Shown here piece after piece: positions 17,086 through 25,129 of a stretch of DNA of 64,000 nucleotides. Source of the DNA: Pelomonas sp. Root1237 (GTDB lineage: Bacteria > Pseudomonadota > Gammaproteobacteria > Burkholderiales > Burkholderiaceae_C); the NCBI RefSeq assembly GCF_001425055.1, contig NZ_LMDK01000016.1, positions 1 through 64,000 on the forward strand, written 5' to 3'. The translations under genes and the position numbers were made by a program. The notes beneath the pieces are model-generated. The model was not told the DNA's origin. It saw only the letters and a list, made by a program, of their open reading frames with translations, and did no database searches. Every line of letters starts with the position of its first letter. The stretch's first letter is position 1.

Positions 17086-17693
17086 TGAGCCGGCCCCGGT
17101 TGCAGCGGCTCGGCCAGGGCGACGATGGGAGCCGTGCGCAGGGCGGCGAGGCCCCGGGCGTCGACACGCAGCAGCCAGGCGCCGGTCTCGGTGGGCCCGG
17201 CGACGACACCGGCGCCCTGGGCCTGCAGCAGTTCCCGCACCGCCTTCTCGGTGGTGCCGGGCTTGAACATCACCAAGGCATCCGCCACGACCGGCACGCC
17301 GCCGCTGGCGGACAGGCCCTGGTAGGCCGGCTCGTCGGAGCGCGGCGCCAGCACCAGGGCCAGCAACAACGCGACGGCCGCACCTTGCAGGCCCAGGGCC
17401 CAGGGCATCCAACGCGCCGCACGGGCAGGTTTTGGCTTGGCAAGCTGCATCAGCGCATGCATCTTCGCCAGCCCCGCCTCGACGTCACCGCCCTGCAGCG
17501 GCGTACCGGCCACGTTCAGCAGCGTCTGCATGGGCTGCTCGGCTGCCAGCTCGTTGCGGCAGGCGGTGCAATGCAGCAGATGGCGTTGCACCTGGCCGGT
17601 CTCATCCTCGCCCAGCTGGCCGCGCGCATACCAGGGCAGCAGCGCCTGCACGGCGGCATGCTCGTCATGTTCCATCGGAATCACCACACTCAT
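17082..17693 (-). CDS. Membrane anti-sigma factor with zinc-finger and inhibitor-I9-like outer domain
   Basis: A 203-residue single-pass protein. The cytoplasmic part has the zf-HC2/ZAS zinc motif H38-x3-C42-x2-C45 (HLLHCTACRNE), which clamps ECF sigma factors. A hydrophobic helix (about 97-116) crosses the inner membrane. The outer domain (about 138-197) reads ALVMFKPGTTEKAVRELLQA and later ALRTAPIVALAEPL, which closely resembles the peptidase-inhibitor I9 / subtilisin propeptide fold ('V-x-F-K-P-G-T-x-x-x-A-V ... A-L-R-x-x-P-x-V-x-x-x-E-P'). The gene starts inside the sigma stop (TGATG) and ends inside the subtilase start. The design suggests proteolytic or binding control by the subtilase. 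Confidence 0.8.
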   Translation of the reverse strand: MSVVIPMEHDEHAAVQALLPWYARGQLGEDETGQVQRHLLHCTACRNELAAEQPMQTLLNVAGTPLQGGDVEAGLAKMHALMQLAKPKPARAARWMPWALGLQGAAVALLLALVLAPRSDEPAYQGLSASGGVPVVADALVMFKPGTTEKAVRELLQAQGAGVVAGPTETGAWLLRVDARGLAALRTAPIVALAEPLQPGPAQ

Positions 17694-18367
17694 CACAGTT
17701 CTCCTTGCTCCAACCCGGCGAGATCGTCGAGCAGGAGGCGCAGCCGGCGCCGGGCATAAAACATCCGTGTCTTGACGGTCTCGGGCGGGCAGCCGACGAC
17801 ATCGGCGATCTCGGCATAGGCCATGTCATGGAAATAGCACAGCTCCACGACGGCGCGGTGCTCCGGCGACAGCTCGGCCATCGCTGCGCGCAACCGGCCG
17901 CGCAGCTGCTCCAGCCCCAGGCGCTGCTCGGGTCCTGGCCCGGGGTCGGTCGGCTCCTCGACGCTGTCGCCGTCCACCGGCAGGTCCTGGCGGCTGAGCG
18001 CCTTCAGGGCCTTGCGGTAGGCGATGCCGAAGATCCAGGTCGACAGCTTGCTGCGCCCGTCGAAGCTGTCGGCGCGCTGCCAGACGACCATCAGGGTGTC
18101 GTTCAGCACCTCCTCGATGGCTTCCGGCTGGCGCATCAGATGCGACAGAAAGCGCCACAGCCGGGGGTGGTAAACCCGATAGAGGGCGTCGAATTCCGCC
18201 CGCTGCCCGCGCTTGATGCCCTCCAGCAAGGCCAGTTCCAGCACCTCGGCCGCCGGCCCGCGGGCAGAAGCAGCCGGGGCCGACGGGGCCGACGGGGCCG
18301 ACGGGGCGTCATCGCGCTTTTTTCTGATGCTGGGCCACTTCAACATGCTCGCCACACGGGGTTCCAT
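17693..18367 (-). CDS. ECF-type RNA polymerase sigma factor
   Basis: A 224-residue sigma-70 family protein with region 2 (RAEFDALYRVYHPRLWRFLS ... EEVLNDTLMVVWQRADSFDG) and region 4 (AMAELSPEHRAVVELCYFHD, then AEIADVVGCPPETVKTRMFY). The order and length fit ECF sigma factors. The N terminus has a low-complexity Ala-Pro-Ser repeat encoded by a 9-base tandem repeat. The ATG at 18367 is preferred; a TTG at 18403 and an ATG at 18346 are possible. It is translationally coupled to its anti-sigma factor and heads an operon with a subtilase and an outer-membrane protein. Like many ECF factors it probably activates its own promoter. Confidence 0.9.
   Translation of the reverse strand: MEPRVASMLKWPSIRKKRDDAPSAPSAPSAPAASARGPAAEVLELALLEGIKRGQRAEFDALYRVYHPRLWRFLSHLMRQPEAIEEVLNDTLMVVWQRADSFDGRSKLSTWIFGIAYRKALKALSRQDLPVDGDSVEEPTDPGPGPEQRLGLEQLRGRLRAAMAELSPEHRAVVELCYFHDMAYAEIADVVGCPPETVKTRMFYARRRLRLLLDDLAGLEQGEL
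18276..18302. repeat. 9-base tandem repeat, three copies
   Basis: GGGGCCGAC is repeated exactly three times at 18276-18302, followed by a partial fourth unit. It lies inside the sigma factor gene and encodes repeated Ala-Pro-Ser near the protein's N terminus. Copy-number change would keep the frame and alter only the length of this linker. Confidence 0.9.
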
Positions 18368-18434
18368 TGCGTATGAGTCCCGGCTCGGTGCCAGGAGGTT
18401 CAAAGCGATGGTAGCGAGCCCCCGGCTCAGGGGG

Positions 18435-20645
18435 CTAGGCCAGGCCGGCCAACGTCATCTCATGCAGCCAGTGCGATTCGGCAAAGCCCTTGGTGTCATA
18501 GAGCTTCTTCAGGCGCACGGTGGGCACGGGCAGCTTGCAGGCGGCCGCGGTGAAGTTCTGCTCGCCCTTGCCTTCCTTCCAGGCCGACTGCCAGACCGTC
18601 GCCAGCGTGAGGGCGCCGTCGGCCATGCGGTTCATGGTGCGCTCACCCAGTGCGGCCCACATCGCCGCCGACTGGCCACGGCCATGCACCCGGCGGTAGA
18701 CCTCGAGCACCTCCTCGGGCGGCAACTCCTCGATGGTGCGGCGCATCAGCTGCACGACGGCGTCCGCCGCCGCCATGGGGCCTGTGAACAACGGGCGCTT
18801 CACCGCCGCACCCACGCGCTGCTTGACGCCGACCACCACCTCGTCGGCGGCCTGGTTCAGCATGTCGTCCTCGTAGACGGCATGCACCTTGTCGTCGTCG
18901 GCGTCGTCCGGCTGGCCATGGTGCAGCTGCGAGACATGCAGGGGCTGGCAGGCGTCGCCAATGTAGTGGGCCAGCACGCCGGCGGCACAGACGTAGGCGT
19001 CGAGCTGCTTGGCGGCAGCGGCCTGCACCATGACCTTGTAGAGCTCGGCAACGCGAAACGGCAGCGCGCCACGGTGCGCGGGTTTGCGGGCAGGGTCGAT
19101 GCTGCTGTAGAACTGGTCCCACACCTGCGGGTCGCGCGACGCCGGGTCCTGCTGCCAGAGCTGGATCAGCGTCCTGCCCTGGAAGGCGGGCCCGCGGCCG
19201 GGCTCGTCCATGTCAGCGAAGTGGTTGGCCTTGTCCTTGCCTCGGGTGCTGCGCCAGACCAGGTCGGGCACATCGGCCAGAGCGATGAATTTCGATGTCT
19301 GCGTGGCGCCGGGCAGCTTGCCAGCGGTGATGTCCTCGTCGCTGACGCCGATGGCCGTCGCATTGGCCTTGAAGACGGCCTTGGCCTTGGCCGTCTGCAG
19401 CGCGAAGCAGGCGGCATAGCCGATGTTGTAGTGGCCGACCTTGCCCCAGTAGCGGCTCTGGCCGCTGCGCCAGTCCTCGACGAGCTCGACATTCAGCGCC
19501 TTGCACAGCGAGCTGAAGCCGGTGGCCAGCGCGAATTCGGTGGCGCGGTTCGAATGCAGGGCGCCGAAGCCATGGCCGCCCCATTGCACGGCCAGCGGCC
19601 GGAAGTTCACCGGTGGTGCAGCCCCCTGATCCTTGGCGGCGCGGTCGGCCACCTCGTCCCAGAACCACACGGCACCGGAGTCGCCCGGGCGCGTCTGCAC
19701 GGTCTGACCCGGCCGTCGCGGGCCGATGAGGAATTCCGCCAGCGCATCCACGCCGCCCACGCTGGCATGGCGGTAGAACAGCCCATGCACGCAGCCCTCG
19801 GTGCGGATGCCACCCGGCAGCTCCGTGAACAGCGGGCAGCCGATCAGGTTGAGGCTCATCTTGTCGGAGCTCAGGTCGATGACGGGGCCGAAACCACCGA
19901 CGCCCAGGTACTGGGAATTGGTCGAGCCGATGCTGTCGAGTTTGACGAGGGCGGCGTCCAGCGTCAGCCGGGTATCGCGGCCGGCAAAGCCGGGGTAGAT
20001 GTCGGCCAGCGGCAGCGCGTCGACGCTGCGCAACGTGATGTGCCCAATGCCGACCTTCTTGCCACGCGGCAGCGCAAAGACTGGCGCGCCAGGCTCGGTG
20101 CCCGAGGTCACGTGGCGGCTGACGAGGGCGAAGGCGCAGGCGCCGTCCTCGACGATGGCCGAGGCGACGCCCATGCGCGTCGCGCCCTGGTCGGCCACAT
20201 GGACCTGGAAATTGGGGCCGAACTTGTCCGCCGCATAGAGAGCCGTGTCGGCCGGCGGCAGGTTGGCCACGCGCCGCTGCACGAGCACGGGGCAGGTGCG
20301 CACCTGGCGGCCGTCGGGCAGGTAGAGCACCGGCGGCACCGCCAGCTCGGGGTGGCGGGACAGCGTCTTGCGGTCCAGCCATTCGGTGACGAAGACCAGC
20401 ACGCAGGGCCAGGACCAGGGCCGGAAATTGCTGTTGTCCAAGGTGCGGGGGCCGAGTTCCTTGCCGGTCTGCTCGGCATGTTCATCGGCGTAGTTGGGGT
20501 CGTCCAGCCGGATGCGGTAGCGGCCCATGGCCGTGCCGATGACGGTGGGCAGGTTGGCGATGTGGACGTGGTACTGGTCGCGCGCCTCGAGCAGGTCGCG
20601 CACGCTCAGGGTGCGCGGGTCGGCGCGGCGGATGAAGCGGTCCAT
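18435..20645 (-). CDS. Chimeric protein: chymotrypsin-like protease module + P1-nuclease/phospholipase-C-like module
   Basis: A 736-residue protein with no signal peptide. The N-terminal half has a plausible trypsin-fold triad: H178 in FALVSRHVTSG, D230 in LTLDAALVKLD and S323 in RPGDSGAVWFW. From about residue 395 a helical domain resembles the zinc-dependent P1 nuclease/phospholipase C fold: H475 and D479 in NHFADMDEPG, H560 and D563 in LAHYIGDACQPLHV, H575/H576, and acidic HAVYEDDMLN. Together these could hold a three-zinc site. The start at 20645 gives a sensible N terminus; sequence further upstream in frame looks non-coding. Whether it is an effector, a toxin or a housekeeping hydrolase is unknown. 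It lies just upstream of the sigma operon on the same strand. Confidence 0.65.
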   Translation of the reverse strand: MDRFIRRADPRTLSVRDLLEARDQYHVHIANLPTVIGTAMGRYRIRLDDPNYADEHAEQTGKELGPRTLDNSNFRPWSWPCVLVFVTEWLDRKTLSRHPELAVPPVLYLPDGRQVRTCPVLVQRRVANLPPADTALYAADKFGPNFQVHVADQGATRMGVASAIVEDGACAFALVSRHVTSGTEPGAPVFALPRGKKVGIGHITLRSVDALPLADIYPGFAGRDTRLTLDAALVKLDSIGSTNSQYLGVGGFGPVIDLSSDKMSLNLIGCPLFTELPGGIRTEGCVHGLFYRHASVGGVDALAEFLIGPRRPGQTVQTRPGDSGAVWFWDEVADRAAKDQGAAPPVNFRPLAVQWGGHGFGALHSNRATEFALATGFSSLCKALNVELVEDWRSGQSRYWGKVGHYNIGYAACFALQTAKAKAVFKANATAIGVSDEDITAGKLPGATQTSKFIALADVPDLVWRSTRGKDKANHFADMDEPGRGPAFQGRTLIQLWQQDPASRDPQVWDQFYSSIDPARKPAHRGALPFRVAELYKVMVQAAAAKQLDAYVCAAGVLAHYIGDACQPLHVSQLHHGQPDDADDDKVHAVYEDDMLNQAADEVVVGVKQRVGAAVKRPLFTGPMAAADAVVQLMRRTIEELPPEEVLEVYRRVHGRGQSAAMWAALGERTMNRMADGALTLATVWQSAWKEGKGEQNFTAAACKLPVPTVRLKKLYDTKGFAESHWLHEMTLAGLA

Positions 20646-20737
20646 AGGGTCTTTCGCAGGGCGGATCAACGGCCGGACGCTATCAAGCCCCGGCCCCCGC
20701 CGCCTCATCAAGCCTTGGGAGGCGCTATCGTTGCACC

Positions 20738-21916
20738 ATGAGCGAAGCCGGCGCCCTGCCCCTGGACACCCTGACCTCGGCCTGGGCCGGCGGCGCATCC
20801 GACGCCGAGCCGCAGTTGCAGTCCGGCGGTGGCGAGACCGGCAGCGGCCGTGAATGGCGGGTCAGCGGTGACTGGACGGTGCTGGCCCTGCGTGAGCGCT
20901 ATGTGGAGTTCCGCCAGCGCGTGGCCGCCGCCGTCAGCGAGACCCCCGATGCGCTGTGGGACCTGCGTGCCCTGGGGCGGCTGGACACCGCCGGCGCATT
21001 GACGCTGTGGCAGGGCTGGGGCCGCAAGCCGCCGCGGCGGCTGCTGTGGCTGCCCGAGCATGTGACGCTGTTCTCGCAGTTCATGCAGCCCGGCGCCTTC
21101 CCGAAGCGCAAGCGCAGCCTCGGCCCCGGGCTGGAACTGGCCAGCCTGAAGACCCTGGCCTTCGCCCGCCATGGCGTCGACATCGTCGCCCTCATCGGCC
21201 GCCTGCTGCTGGACTTCGTGCAGATGCTGCGCCACCCCTCGCTGATCGGCTGGCGCGAGATCTCGGCCAATGTCTATCGCACCGGTGCCCAGGCGCTGCC
21301 GATCACCGCCCTGGTGGGCTTTCTCGTCGGCCTGACGCTGTCCTATCTGATCTCGCGCCAGCTGAAGGCCTATGGCGCCGACATCTTCGTCATCAACATC
21401 CTGGGCCTGGCCGTGCTGCGCGAGCTGGGGCCACTGCTGGCGGCCATCATCGTGGCCGGCCGCTCGGGCTCGGCGATGACGGCGCAGATCGGCGTCATGC
21501 GGGTCACGCAGGAGCTGGACGCGCTGTCGGTGATGGGCATCTCGCACACCGTGCGTCTGGTGGCCCCCAAGGTCATCGCCCTGGCCATCTCGCTGCCGCT
21601 GGTGGCGGTATGGACGAGCGCCCTGATGCTGCTGGGTGGCATGGCGGCAGCCAACGCCCAGCTCAAACTGGACCCGATGCAGTTCGTGCACACCCTGCCC
21701 AGCGTCGTCGAGCCGGTCAACCTGTGGCTGGGTTGGGTCAAGTCCATCCTCTTCGGCGGGCTGATCGCGCTGCTGGCCTGCCATTTCGGGCTGCGCGTGA
21801 AGCCCAATACCGAAAGCCTGGGCCAGAGCGTCACGCAGTCGGTCGTCACGGCCATCACGCTGGTCATCGTCGTTGACGCGGTGTTCGCGGTTCTCTTCTC
21901 CAACCTCGGGGTCTGA
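20738..21916 (+). CDS. MlaE-type ABC permease with N-terminal STAS domain
   Basis: A 392-residue inner-membrane protein. Residues 40-115 form a STAS-like domain (WRVSGDWTVLALRERYVEFR ... ALWDLRALGRLDTAGALTLW). The rest is the MlaE permease: LIGWREISANVYRTGAQALP, then the conserved LRELGPLLAAIIVAGRSGSA, ITAL-type helices, and QIGVMRVTQELDALSVMGIS. MlaE proteins form the membrane core of MCE lipid transporters that move phospholipids between inner and outer membranes. Fusion with STAS replaces the separate MlaB subunit. It is the first gene of a four-gene plus-strand operon with the ATPase, the MCE protein and an auxiliary lipoprotein. Confidence 0.9.
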   Translation: MSEAGALPLDTLTSAWAGGASDAEPQLQSGGGETGSGREWRVSGDWTVLALRERYVEFRQRVAAAVSETPDALWDLRALGRLDTAGALTLWQGWGRKPPRRLLWLPEHVTLFSQFMQPGAFPKRKRSLGPGLELASLKTLAFARHGVDIVALIGRLLLDFVQMLRHPSLIGWREISANVYRTGAQALPITALVGFLVGLTLSYLISRQLKAYGADIFVINILGLAVLRELGPLLAAIIVAGRSGSAMTAQIGVMRVTQELDALSVMGISHTVRLVAPKVIALAISLPLVAVWTSALMLLGGMAAANAQLKLDPMQFVHTLPSVVEPVNLWLGWVKSILFGGLIALLACHFGLRVKPNTESLGQSVTQSVVTAITLVIVVDAVFAVLFSNLGV

Positions 21917-21917
21917 A

Positions 21918-22766
21918 ATGAACGATCCGGAACCCATCATCGAAGTCGAGAACGTGACCACGGCCTATGGCGGCCATGTCATCCATCGCAACCTCAACCT
22001 GACCGTGCACCGCGGCGAGGTGGTGGCGCTGATCGGCGGCTCGGGCTCGGGCAAGACGACGCTGCTGCGCCTGCTGCTCGGCCTGGAAGTGCCCCAGGCC
22101 GGCACGGTGAAGATCTTCGGCCACCCGCTGGGCCGCTGCGCGGTGCGCGACCTGGAGTGCGTGCGCTACCGCTGGGGCGTGCTGTTCCAGGCCGGCGCGC
22201 TGTTCTCGGCGCTGAGCGTGTATGACAACGTCGCCCTGCCGCTGCGCGAGCTCAAGAGCGTGCCGGCCGACCTCGTCAAGCCGCTGGTCATGCTGAAACT
22301 GGCCCAGGTCGGCCTCAAGCCCGAGGACGCGTTGAAGCGCCCGGCCGAGCTGTCGGGCGGCATGGTCAAGCGCGTGTCGCTGGCGCGGGCGCTGATCCTC
22401 GACCCGCAGCTGCTGTTCCTGGACGAACCCACCGCCGGCCTGGACCCCGACAGTGCCAAGCAGTTCGTCAAGCTGCTGCGCCGGCTGCGCCAGGAGCTCG
22501 GCCTGACTGTCGTCATGGTCACGCATGACGTCGACACGCTGTTCGCCGTCGTCGACCGCGTCGCCGTGCTGGCCGACCAGCGCATCATCGCCAGCGGTCC
22601 GCTGGCCGAGGTCGCGCGCCTGCCGCATTCCTTTGTGCGCAACTTCTTCCTCGGCCATGTCGAGCGCTGCGCCGAGGAGGATGTGCGGCGCTTCCGCCTC
22701 AGCCTGGACGACACGAGCGATGAGGGCGGCATTCCCGCCGTCCTTCGCGAAGAACAAACCGCCTGA
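21918..22766 (+). CDS. MlaF-type ABC ATPase for MCE lipid transport
   Basis: A 282-residue ATPase starting one base after the permease stop. Walker A is IGGSGSGKTTLLRLLLGLEV, the signature is ELSGGMVKRVSLARALI and Walker B is LLFLDEPTAGLDPDSAKQF. The variant signature LSGGM(V/A)KRV is characteristic of MlaF and related MCE-system ATPases. The C-terminal extension after VARLPHSFVRNFFLG is acidic. It powers the MlaE permease from the cytoplasmic face. Confidence 0.92.
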   Translation: MNDPEPIIEVENVTTAYGGHVIHRNLNLTVHRGEVVALIGGSGSGKTTLLRLLLGLEVPQAGTVKIFGHPLGRCAVRDLECVRYRWGVLFQAGALFSALSVYDNVALPLRELKSVPADLVKPLVMLKLAQVGLKPEDALKRPAELSGGMVKRVSLARALILDPQLLFLDEPTAGLDPDSAKQFVKLLRRLRQELGLTVVMVTHDVDTLFAVVDRVAVLADQRIIASGPLAEVARLPHSFVRNFFLGHVERCAEEDVRRFRLSLDDTSDEGGIPAVLREEQTA

Positions 22767-22774
22767 AAAGCCGC

Positions 22775-23731
22775 ATGGAAAACAAAGCCCACGCCCTGGC
22801 CGCCGGCCTCTTTCTGCTGCTGCTCGGCCTCATGCTGGCAGCCAGCGTCGCCTGGTTCCAGGGCGACCGCACCGAGCGCGTGCGCTACACCGTCGTCGCC
22901 CGCAGCGGCGTTCCCGGCCTGAATCTGAAGGCACCGGTCAAGCTGCGCGGTGTCGAGGTGGGCTACGTCGAGACCATTGGCTTCGACTCGGCCGACCCGC
23001 GCCAGATCCTCGTCGGCATTGCCGTCGATGCGGCCGCGCCCGTGTCGACCCAAACCTATGCCCAGCTCGGCCTGCAGGGCGTGACCGGCCTGTCCTTTGT
23101 CGGCCTGGAGGAGGCCGATACCAAGGGACCCCTGCAGCGCGCCGCACCCGGCACCCGCCTCGCGCTACGGCCGACGCTGCTGGATCGCCTGGCCGAGAGC
23201 GGCCCGGGCCTGGTGACCGGCTTTGCCGAGACGGCCACCCGGCTCAACGCCCTGCTCAGCGACGACAACCGCATCCAGCTCGGCAAGACGCTCGCCGAGC
23301 TGCAACAGGCCGCCGGCGACACCAGCAAGCTGATGGCTGCCCTGCAACCCAGCGCCCGCGAACTGCCGGCGCTGCTGAAAGACTCTGATGCCACCGCCAA
23401 GCGCGCCCAGGCCGCGCTGACCCGCATCGAGGCGCTCGCCGCCGATGGCCAGTTGCTCGCCCAGGATCTGAAGGCCCGCGCCAAGGCGCTGGACCAGCTG
23501 GAGGCGGCCGCCGCTCAGGTGCAGGCCACCAGCCGCAGCCTCGAACTCGCGCTGGTGGGCGACACGCCGCCGCGCAACCGGCCTGTGCTGGCCGATGTCT
23601 CGGCCGCCAGCCGCAGCATCGAGCGTGCCGCCAATGACCTCGGCGACCAGCCGCAGAGCCTGCTGTTCGGCCGCAGCGCGCGGCCGCCCGGGCCTGGCGA
23701 GACGGGTTTTGCCGAACGGCTGAAGAAATGA
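22775..23731 (+). CDS. MCE (MlaD-type) lipid-binding protein
   Basis: A 318-residue protein anchored by one N-terminal helix (ALAAGLFLLLLGLMLAASVA). The MCE domain follows (about 35-115): YTVVARSGVPGLNLKAPVKL, then RGVEVGYVETIGFDS and GLQGVTGLSFVGLEEAD. The long C-terminal half (about 130-290) is Ala/Leu-rich helix of the kind that forms a periplasmic tunnel or needle in longer MCE proteins. One MCE domain and the tail length are closer to plant/actinobacterial-like and Burkholderiales MlaD proteins than to PqiB. It probably hexamerises on MlaE and passes lipid through the periplasm. Confidence 0.88.
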   Translation: MENKAHALAAGLFLLLLGLMLAASVAWFQGDRTERVRYTVVARSGVPGLNLKAPVKLRGVEVGYVETIGFDSADPRQILVGIAVDAAAPVSTQTYAQLGLQGVTGLSFVGLEEADTKGPLQRAAPGTRLALRPTLLDRLAESGPGLVTGFAETATRLNALLSDDNRIQLGKTLAELQQAAGDTSKLMAALQPSARELPALLKDSDATAKRAQAALTRIEALAADGQLLAQDLKARAKALDQLEAAAAQVQATSRSLELALVGDTPPRNRPVLADVSAASRSIERAANDLGDQPQSLLFGRSARPPGPGETGFAERLKK

Positions 23732-24306
23732 AAACAGCATCGATCCTGCTGGCCGTCGCGCTGGCCTTGAGTGCCTGCTCCCTCGCACCGACGGCGGCAC
23801 CCCGGGCCGTCTACGACCTCGGCCCCGCGCCTGCGGCGGCCGCCAGTGGTGGTGCGCTGGCCTGGCGCGTGGCCGATGTGACGGCTCCGCCCTGGCTGTC
23901 GGGCGACGGCATCGCCTATCGCCTCAGCTTCCAGCAGGCCCAGCGCCTGGAGCACTACCGCGACAGTTTCTGGGCCGCACCGCCCGCGGCCCTGCTGACG
24001 CAGCGGCTGCGCGAACAGCTCGTCACGCCACCCGCCTGCGCTGGCCGGCCGGCGGCGCTGCTGGCCATCAACCTGGACGAGTTCGAGCAGGTGTTCGCCA
24101 GCCCGGCCAGCAGCCAGGTCGTGCTGCGCCTGCACGCGACGTTGTGGCCCGCCGGCGCCACCAGCCCGCCAGTGCAACGCCACTGGCGCATCGAACGCGC
24201 CGCCGCCACACCCGACGCACCCGGCGCCGTGCGCGCCATGGCCCAGGCGGTGGACGAAATGCTGCCCCAACTGGCCGACTGGCTGGCGGCATCCGCCTGC
24301 CGCTGA
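23728..24306 (+). CDS. ABC-type transport auxiliary lipoprotein (PqiC-like)
   Basis: A 192-residue lipoprotein; the lipobox ALSAC places the lipid on Cys17. The mature protein resembles the ABC_trans_aux (DUF330/PqiC) family: YDLGP near the start, then WRVADVTAPPWLSGDGIAYR, LEHYRDSFWAAPPAALLTQR and LLAINLDEFEQVF. These lipoproteins sit on the inner leaflet of the outer membrane and work with MCE proteins. The ATG overlaps the stop of the MCE gene (ATGA). The operon ends here, facing the convergent PEP-CTERM gene 27 bases away. Confidence 0.85.
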   Translation: MKTASILLAVALALSACSLAPTAAPRAVYDLGPAPAAAASGGALAWRVADVTAPPWLSGDGIAYRLSFQQAQRLEHYRDSFWAAPPAALLTQRLREQLVTPPACAGRPAALLAINLDEFEQVFASPASSQVVLRLHATLWPAGATSPPVQRHWRIERAAATPDAPGAVRAMAQAVDEMLPQLADWLAASACR

Positions 24307-24333
24307 ATCCGGCACGGGCGGCGAGTCCAGGCC

Positions 24334-25116
24334 TTACCGCGCGGTCGATGGGCCAGCGCGGCGGCGCTGCAAGCGGACCAGCACCAGCAGGCCGGCGCCG
24401 GCCATCATCCAGCTCGACGGCTCGGGCACGGCCGCCGCCGTCATGAACTGGCCCGAGGCCGAGCTCGTGGTGACGCCGTCGGGCAGGGTCCAGTTGAAGT
24501 GCAGGGTGTTGCCGAAGTCGGCGGCGGTGTTGGGGCTGCCGGCATAGGGCAGCGCCACGGCCGAGGTGTGGAGCTCGGCATAGATGAAGACCTTGCTGTT
24601 GCCCAGGGGGATGGCCAGCTCATCGCCCAGGACCGTCGTGCCGGATTTCAGCTGCATGGCCGGGGCGTAGTCGTTCAGGTGATCGAAGAAGTCGGCCTTG
24701 GGGTCGCCGACATAGAAGCGCGCCCAGGCCTGCGCATATCCGCCGGGTGTCAGCGTGCCGTCGATGCTGACGCTGAGGTTGGCCAGGCCGAGGTTCTGGC
24801 CGTTGTGAAAGGCCACCGTGTCCCAGAAACGGGCCAACGATTCGGCGCCCGTCTGGGCACGGCAGCCCGGGCATGGCGTGGCGCTGGAGGCCGCGTGCAG
24901 CGTGCCGTCGCTCAAGGCCGCCATGCCCCAGGCATAGGAGTACTTGTAATACGACGGCGTGTTGGCCATGGCAGAGAAGCTGCCCTCGCCACCGCTGCGG
25001 GTGCCGCCCGTCGTGCCGGCGTAGCTGCCGTAGTTGGGCGTCGCGGCTTGCGCGGTGAAGGTCAGCAGGGTGGCGCTGGCCAGGGCCAGCGCGAGAGTCA
25101 TCGAGGTCTTGTTCAT
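24334..25116 (-). CDS. PEP-CTERM sorting domain protein, secreted
   Basis: A 260-residue exported protein with a signal peptide (MNKTSMTLALALASATLLTF, cleaved after TAQAA) and a C-terminal sorting signal: VPEPSS, the helix WMMAGAGLLVLVRL and the basic tail QRRRAGPSTAR. The middle is beta-rich and contains CPGC at about residue 87 but no catalytic motif I know. The ATG at 25116 is preceded by GAGACC; an upstream in-frame ATG at 25137 would overlap the E1-beta gene by eight bases. It is downstream of the E1 subunit genes on the same strand and 13 bases from them, so co-transcription is possible. Confidence 0.85.
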   Translation of the reverse strand: MNKTSMTLALALASATLLTFTAQAATPNYGSYAGTTGGTRSGGEGSFSAMANTPSYYKYSYAWGMAALSDGTLHAASSATPCPGCRAQTGAESLARFWDTVAFHNGQNLGLANLSVSIDGTLTPGGYAQAWARFYVGDPKADFFDHLNDYAPAMQLKSGTTVLGDELAIPLGNSKVFIYAELHTSAVALPYAGSPNTAADFGNTLHFNWTLPDGVTTSSASGQFMTAAAVPEPSSWMMAGAGLLVLVRLQRRRAGPSTAR

Positions 25117-25129
25117 GGTGGTCTCAAGT

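Noticed and set aside
18213-20741. Very long open frame on the plus strand opposite the protease/P1-like gene (similar long antisense frames at 7082-8797, 54716-57340 and 13562-14710)
   Set aside because: GC-rich coding DNA leaves open frames on the opposite strand; the translations lack motifs, are of biased composition and overlap genes with clear families.
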